Assembly: GCA_902515985.1 (NCBI GenBank)
Contig: CABXWY010000002.1
Location: 1 to 64,000, forward strand
DNA from: an uncultured Pelagibacteraceae bacterium
GTDB taxonomy: Bacteria > Pseudomonadota > Alphaproteobacteria > Pelagibacterales > Pelagibacteraceae
Direction of reading: 5' to 3'
Length of the DNA: 64,000 nucleotides
Each line of letters begins with the position of its first letter. The first letter of the stretch is position 1. Shown one piece after another: positions 59,860 through 64,000 of the stretch. Under the pieces are notes generated by a model. The model was not told where the DNA came from and made no database searches. It saw only the letters and a list, made by a program, of their open reading frames with translations. The position numbers and the translations under genes were made by a program.

Positions 59860-60618
59860 TTAATTTGATTGAAGATCGTCCCAATCACTATCATCTTGAG
59901 TATCAATAATTTTATTTGAATTTAATATTTTTTGCTTTCTGTCTTGTAAATATAAGCTTCTAACAGAAGCATAAAAATCCATAGAATTTATTTCTAAATT
60001 ATCAAATGCTTCTATATTTTTTGATCTAAAATTAATTCCATCTGTACCTTTTGAAACATAATAGTCAGAGTCTTTAAAATATTGAGTATCGTTTTTTACA
60101 GTAACATTATACCAAGGATCTCCACCCAAAACACTTGTTAGTGTTCCAACGCTATCTCTTACAGTAGATGGACCAAGTATTGGCAAGATTAAATAGCATC
60201 CTTCACCAACGCCCCATTTACCAAGTGTCTGTCCATAATCTTCTTTATTATAATTTTTAACTAAGCCCATTTGTTGCGCCACATCAAAAATACCAAAAAT
60301 TCCAATTGTTGTATTAACAGAAAGTCTTGCGGTATTTATCCCAGCAGTTTTTAAATCACCTTGCAGAATGTTATTTGGAATTGTCACCAAATTAGATAAA
60401 TTACTTAAGATATTACTTGTTCCCGTTCTAATAGGCATAGGTAATTTTCGATACCCTTTTGAAATGGGTTCAATTATAGCCTTATCCAAACCTTGATTGA
60501 ATGCAAAAGTAGCTCTATTAAGACCTTCAAAACAGTCTTTTACATCTTCTGCACTTGACTTATTTGCGAATGATAAAATTAATAAAGTTGCAATAAAAAT
60601 TTTTAAAAACTTATTCAT
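59860..60618 (-). CDS. mlaA: MlaA/VacJ-family outer-membrane lipid-asymmetry protein
   Basis: A 252-residue VacJ protein. DCFEGLNRATFAFNQGLDKAIIEPISKGY and LPILGPSTVRDSVG are strong family marks. It extracts phospholipids from the outer leaflet and passes them to MlaC. The signal sequence (FLKIFIATLLILSFANKSSA) lacks a lipobox cysteine, so it seems not to be a lipoprotein, unlike the enterobacterial form. It forms a two-gene unit with mlaC. Confidence 0.92.
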   Translation of the reverse strand: MNKFLKIFIATLLILSFANKSSAEDVKDCFEGLNRATFAFNQGLDKAIIEPISKGYRKLPMPIRTGTSNILSNLSNLVTIPNNILQGDLKTAGINTARLSVNTTIGIFGIFDVAQQMGLVKNYNKEDYGQTLGKWGVGEGCYLILPILGPSTVRDSVGTLTSVLGGDPWYNVTVKNDTQYFKDSDYYVSKGTDGINFRSKNIEAFDNLEINSMDFYASVRSLYLQDRKQKILNSNKIIDTQDDSDWDDLQSN

Positions 60619-60683
60619 ATATATGCTTTATACAGAGATTCTATATAATCTTAAACATAAAAAAAATTAAAAAAAGGGCATAT

Positions 60684-61403
60684 ATGCTTATAAATTTGTG
60701 TAAAATGTACTCACCAAATTTTGATGTCAGTAAAAGGAAAAAAAATAATATCAAATTTATAATCTTACATTATACAGGCATGAAAAATGAAAAACATGCT
60801 TTAAACAGATTAACAAGTCTGAATTCTAAAGTAAGTTGTCATTACTTTATAACTTATTCTGGTAAAGTTTTAAATTTAGTTCCTGATTTATATGTATCTT
60901 GGCATGCTGGAGAATCAAGTTGGAAGAATAAAAAATTCCTCAATTCTAATTCAATAGGTATTGAAATTTCTAATCCTGGTCATGAAAATAAATATGAGTA
61001 TTTTAAAACTAAACAAATTAAGTCATTATTTCTGTTAGTTTCATTTCTTAAAAAGAAGTATAAAATTAAGAATAGTAATATTTTAGGCCACTCAGATATA
61101 GCTCCAGATAGAAAAAAAGATCCTGGAGAAAAATTTCCTTGGAAATTAATGTATAAAAAAAAACTTAGTATTTGGCATAATAAAAAAGAGTCAACTCTCA
61201 AAAAGTTAAGGAATGTTAAATGTACCAAACACGAGGAGCTTAAATTTTTTAATAATTTAAAAAAAATTGGCTATAATGCAAAATATAGAATATATATGAT
61301 TAAAGCTTTTCAAAGAAGATTTAGACAAAATTTAGTAAGTGGAAAAGTAGATAAAGAATGCTTATTAATAAGCTTTTCACTATTAAAAATAAATAAATAT
61401 TGA
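60684..61403 (+). CDS. N-acetylmuramoyl-L-alanine amidase (AmpD/Amidase_2)
   Basis: A 239-residue amidase. The zinc His lies in FIILHYTGM (residue about 31). SCHYFITYSGKVLNLVPD and the second site GHSDIAPDRKKDPGEKFPW complete the Amidase_2 pattern. A C-terminal helical segment (MIKAFQRRFRQNLVSGKVD) is peptidoglycan-binding-like. There is no signal peptide, so cytoplasmic recycling of muropeptides is likely. The chosen start has AAAGGG 5 nt upstream; Met8 (60705) is a possible alternative. Confidence 0.88.
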   Translation: MLINLCKMYSPNFDVSKRKKNNIKFIILHYTGMKNEKHALNRLTSLNSKVSCHYFITYSGKVLNLVPDLYVSWHAGESSWKNKKFLNSNSIGIEISNPGHENKYEYFKTKQIKSLFLLVSFLKKKYKIKNSNILGHSDIAPDRKKDPGEKFPWKLMYKKKLSIWHNKKESTLKKLRNVKCTKHEELKFFNNLKKIGYNAKYRIYMIKAFQRRFRQNLVSGKVDKECLLISFSLLKINKY

Positions 61404-61417
61404 AAATTTCTAAAATT

Positions 61418-61423
61418 ATACTA
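61418..61423 (+). promoter_or_regulatory. Probable -10 element of rnpB
   Basis: TATACT lies 11 nt before the predicted RNase P RNA 5' end at 61435, the expected distance. No clear -35 hexamer is seen. Confidence 0.4.
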
Positions 61424-61434
61424 AACATTATCTG

Positions 61435-61793
61435 CCAGATAAACGACTTGTCACTTTGATTAATTTAATTAAAGAGGAAAGTCCGGGCTCTACAAAGACA
61501 CGGTGCCAGGTAATTCCTGGCGGGGGAAACCCTAGGGATAGTGCCACAGAAAATAAACCGCCTTAACGAGGCAAGGGTGAAAAGGTGTGGTAAGAGCACA
61601 CCGGCTATATTGGTAACAATTAGCGCATGGAAAACCCCACCGAGAGCAAGACCAAGTAGAGATGACATTGTTTTAAAAACAAAAAACAGTCTTTGGTTAG
61701 TCATCAGGGTTGGTTGCTTGAGCTTAAAAGTGATTTTAAGCCTAGATAAATGATAAGTTTAAATGACAAAACCCGGCTTATAGTTTATCTGGC
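61435..61793 (+). ncRNA. rnpB: RNase P RNA, class A
   Basis: Helix P1 pairs GCCAGATAAAC (61435-61445) with GTTTATCTGGC (61783-61793). Conserved cores are seen: AGAGGAAAGTCCGGGCT near the 5' end, CCCTAGGGATAGTGCCACAGAAA, GGTAAGAGCACACCGGC, and the 3' element around AACCCGGCTTATAG. It processes tRNA 5' ends with RnpA. The short ORFs called across it are shadows. The length of about 359 nt is normal. Confidence 0.95.
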
Positions 61794-61883
61794 TATATAT
61801 CAAAAAATCCAATTTTTATTAAATAATTTTTTAATTTTAAAAATTTTGTAATTTAACTATCATAACTCCGCCAAAATAAGATA

Positions 61884-61912
61884 TTGACGTCTAGGTTGAA
61901 AACCCATATATT
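61884..61912 (+). promoter_or_regulatory. mraZ-ftsZ-rsmH promoter
   Basis: TTGACG (61884-61889), exactly 17 bp, TATATT (61907-61912): a near-consensus sigma-70 promoter. It precedes the mraZ start by about 50 bp and overlaps the first MraZ box, so binding there would block polymerase. Confidence 0.7.
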
Positions 61913-61927
61913 CCCATATATTCCCAT
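61903..61927. promoter_or_regulatory. Three MraZ boxes (division-cluster operator)
   Basis: CCCAT at 61903-61907, 61913-61917 and 61923-61927; on the minus strand ATGGG-AATAT-ATGGG-AATAT-ATGGG. E. coli MraZ binds three GTGGG repeats separated by 5-nt spacers. Motif core and spacing are the same here. The boxes overlap the -10 element, which fits autorepression. Confidence 0.75.
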
Positions 61928-61961
61928 TAGGGAAATTAAAGGGAAAAAAGGTTTATGGGCT

Positions 61962-62420
61962 ATGTTTTTATCTACTTACGAAAACAAAATAGACAAAAAA
62001 GGAAGGGTGTCAGTGCCAGCATCTTTTAGATCATATCTTTCAAATTTAGGATATAATGGAGTAATTTGTTATCCATCATTTAATAATAATTCAATCGAGG
62101 CCTGGCCACAAAATAGAATTGAAAAAATTTCTAACAGTATAGATGCACTTAATCCATTTGAAGAAAAAAAAGATTATTTTGCTACTTCAATACTTTCCGA
62201 AAGTATTAATTTACAATTTGATAGTGAAGGAAGAATTTCATTATCACCTAAATTATTAAAACATGCAAAAATAAAGAATAAAATTTTATTTGTTGGGCAA
62301 GGTAAAACTTTTCAAATTTGGGAACCAACAATATTTGAAAAATTTAGGGTACAAGCTAAGCGAAAATCTAATATTAATAGAGCAAGCCTTAAATGGGAGC
62401 AAAAACTAAACAAAGAATAG
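61962..62420 (+). CDS. mraZ: Transcriptional regulator MraZ
   Basis: About 152 residues with two AbrB-like MraZ halves. The first is MFLSTYENKIDKKGRVSVPASFRSYL and the second is around ISLSPKLLKHAKIKNKILFVGQGKTFQIWEP, each with the DxxGR-like turn (KKGRVS, SEGRIS). MraZ represses the division and cell-wall operon by binding repeats upstream of itself. Those repeats are visible just before the gene. The track starts at 61884, but 61962 matches the family N-terminus and follows the operator. It lies 10 nt before ftsZ. Confidence 0.93.
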   Translation: MFLSTYENKIDKKGRVSVPASFRSYLSNLGYNGVICYPSFNNNSIEAWPQNRIEKISNSIDALNPFEEKKDYFATSILSESINLQFDSEGRISLSPKLLKHAKIKNKILFVGQGKTFQIWEPTIFEKFRVQAKRKSNINRASLKWEQKLNKE

Positions 62421-62430
62421 AGGGGGATAA

Positions 62431-63867
62431 ATGACTATAAATTTTAGAGCACCAGACATTAAAGAACTCAAACCTAGAATTCTAGTATTAGGTGTAGGAG
62501 GAGCAGGTGGTAACGCAATAAATGAAATGATAGACGCTGGAGTTGAGGGTGTAGAATTTATTGCTGTAAATACAGATGCGCAAGATCTTAAAGCTAGTAA
62601 AGCTAAACAGAAAATTCAAATTGGTTTAAATTTAACTAAGGGACTTGGAGCCGGTGCTAAATTAGAAATCGGTCAGGCTGCTGCTGATGAGTCTTTAAAC
62701 GAAATAATTGATTTGTTAAAAGGTGCCAATATGGTTTTTATCACTGCAGGCATGGGTGGTGGAACAGGCACTGGAGCTGCACATGTAATAGCTAGAGCTG
62801 CTAAAGAATTAAACATATTAACTGTGGGAGTAGTGACTCTTCCTTTTCTTTATGAAGCACCATCTAGAATGAGAAGAGGTCAACAAGGTCTAGAGGAATT
62901 AAGAAAGCATGTAGATACCATTATAGTAATTCCAAATCAAAATCTTTTCAAAATTGCTAACGAAAAAACAACTTTTAAAGAATCATTTAAATTATCTAAT
63001 AATGTTTTAAGATATGGAGTTCAAAGTATAACAGATCTAATGGTTAAGGAAGGTCTTGTTAACTTAGATTTTGCTGATGTTGAAACTGTTATGAGCTCAA
63101 TGGGTAAAGCTATGATGGGAACCGGAGAGGCTGATGGAGAAGGTAGAGCACATAAGGCAACTGAAATGGCTTTAAACAACCCCCTTATTGATGATTATTC
63201 ACTCAAAGGTGCAAAAGGTCTTCTTATAAATATAACTGGTGGTGAAGATTTAACTTTATTTGAGGTGGACGAAATAGTTAATAGAATAAGATCTGAGGTT
63301 GACCATATTGCTGAAATTATTATTGGATCAATAACTGACCCTTCTTTAGATGGTAAAGTAAGAGTTTCAATTGTTGCAACTGCTTTAGATGGGCAGCAAC
63401 CAGAGTCAAAGTCTGTAATAAATATGGTTCATAGAATTCAGAACAGAAACCCAGGATATTCTGATTTTTCTACTATGGGTTCATCTCAATCTTTTAATTT
63501 TCAAAACAATATGTCAAATCATATTACTGAAGGGGCAACAGCACTTAAGTCTGAAACAGAGAACTTAAAGGAAAATATTGTTGAGCAAGAAATTGATCAA
63601 AGTATCAACATAAATTCCGATGTAGGGGCAGCAGAAAGTTTATTAAATGAAAAAGATGACAGTTTAGTTTTAGAAAATGAGATTCATAAAGAACATAAAA
63701 CTGAGACAAATGGATTAGAGAATTTTGGTATAGAGGAAGATGCTCCAGATTTATTTGAAAATACTTCTTACGAGGAAAATCCTGAACAAATGCAAAATAA
63801 TCAGAATGATAACTCTGAAGAGGACGAATTCGAAATTCCAGCATTTTTAAGAAGACAAAAAAATTAA
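62431..63867 (+). CDS. ftsZ: Cell division protein FtsZ
   Basis: A 478-residue tubulin-like GTPase. GTP-binding [14 protein letters not shown] (about 22-35), the tubulin signature [13 protein letters not shown] (about 107-119), and the T7 loop [11 protein letters not shown] (about 211) are intact. An acidic Asn/Glu-rich linker of about 130 residues leads to the conserved tail [11 protein letters not shown], the anchor peptide for FtsA/ZipA-type partners. It forms the Z ring. A strong AGGGGG ribosome-binding site precedes the ATG. The location between mraZ and rsmH is unusual; ftsZ normally ends the cluster after ftsA. Confidence 0.97.
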   Translation: MTINFRAPDIKELKPRILVLGVGGAGGNAINEMIDAGVEGVEFIAVNTDAQDLKASKAKQKIQIGLNLTKGLGAGAKLEIGQAAADESLNEIIDLLKGANMVFITAGMGGGTGTGAAHVIARAAKELNILTVGVVTLPFLYEAPSRMRRGQQGLEELRKHVDTIIVIPNQNLFKIANEKTTFKESFKLSNNVLRYGVQSITDLMVKEGLVNLDFADVETVMSSMGKAMMGTGEADGEGRAHKATEMALNNPLIDDYSLKGAKGLLINITGGEDLTLFEVDEIVNRIRSEVDHIAEIIIGSITDPSLDGKVRVSIVATALDGQQPESKSVINMVHRIQNRNPGYSDFSTMGSSQSFNFQNNMSNHITEGATALKSETENLKENIVEQEIDQSININSDVGAAESLLNEKDDSLVLENEIHKEHKTETNGLENFGIEEDAPDLFENTSYEENPEQMQNNQNDNSEEDEFEIPAFLRRQKN

Positions 63868-63885
63868 TGGTCTTCGTAAAAATAG

Positions 63886-64000
63886 ATGAATGCCACCATT
63901 TTACCGAATAATGAAAACCATTACCCGGTATTGCTAAATGAAATTATTAGCATTATTTCCCCTCAAAATGGTGGCACATTTATAGATTGTACCCTTGGTC
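63886..64000 (+). CDS. rsmH: 16S rRNA m4C1402 methyltransferase, cut by the window edge
   Basis: From ATG at 63886 (preceded in frame by TAG) the sequence reads [20 protein letters not shown] then [16 protein letters not shown]. HxPVLLxE and the GGxxxDxTLG methyltransferase start are diagnostic of RsmH (MraW). Only 38 codons are present. It follows ftsZ by 18 nt, continuing the division cluster. Confidence 0.88.
   Translation, partial: MNATILPNNENHYPVLLNEIISIISPQNGGTFIDCTLG

Noticed and set aside
61465-61753. Short ORFs on both strands (61465-61704 and 61541-61753)
   Set aside because: They lie inside RNase P RNA, whose conserved cores explain the sequence.

Overview
The window is a typical stretch of a very AT-rich, densely packed alphaproteobacterial chromosome, almost certainly SAR11 (Candidatus Pelagibacter or a close relative). 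The signs are low GC, lysine/asparagine/isoleucine-rich proteins, near-zero intergenic space, carotenoid (retinal-precursor) genes, a split F0 operon with b and b' subunits, a CcrM-type methyltransferase, a bc1 operon and a minimal set of repair and regulatory genes. No clear undescribed defence or mobile system was found. The unusual content is in gene order, regulatory DNA, degenerate metal sites and one accessory island.

Layout. 1-2181: crtB (cut by the left edge) and crtI, carotenoid synthesis, minus strand. 2233-8218: minus-strand run dciA-like, dsbA-like, smc, atpI-B-E-F'-F. 8219-10341: mutY and an FAD monooxygenase. 10338-12754: ccrM, rnhB and a family-4-like uracil-DNA glycosylase. 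12761-16678: TPR lipoprotein-like/exported protein, ispE, tRNA-Gln, cca. 16675-18446: greA, hemF, trmL (minus). 18519-21070: petABC, cytochrome bc1. 21047-27037: ychF, pth, rplY, prs, pgeF, midA-like, lgt (minus). 27084-29713: ubiK, then an EnvZ/OmpR-type two-component system and a MarR regulator. 29775-37343: ilvE, and a minus-strand chain uvrB, pteridine-reductase-like SDR, hydrolase, folB, uvrC, pgsA. 37381-42163: aspartate aminotransferase, epimerase, trxB, ELM1-like protein, 2OG-Fe oxygenase. 42160-50802: carB, carA (minus), gatB-like, dnaG, rpoD.

50825-59169 is an accessory island between rpoD and a CAU tRNA. Its left part (plus strand, host-like AT-rich) has two methyltransferases, an O-antigen-ligase-like protein and a GT-C-like membrane protein. 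Its right part (minus strand, visibly higher GC and different codon use) has a TylF-like methyltransferase, a PhyH-type dioxygenase and a putative sugar O-methyltransferase. These are followed by about 860 bp of decayed DNA with a frameshifted remnant that resembles a phage terminase small subunit.

59170-64000: tRNA, mlaC, mlaA, AmpD-like amidase, rnpB (RNase P RNA), then mraZ, ftsZ and the start of rsmH. The mraZ promoter overlaps three perfectly spaced MraZ boxes, and ftsZ occupies an unusual promoter-proximal place in the division cluster.

Genome streamlining is visible directly. Seven of eight tail-to-tail gene pairs overlap, four of them by an interlocked 4-nt pair of stop codons. Two divergent pairs have 0 and 6 bp between their start codons.
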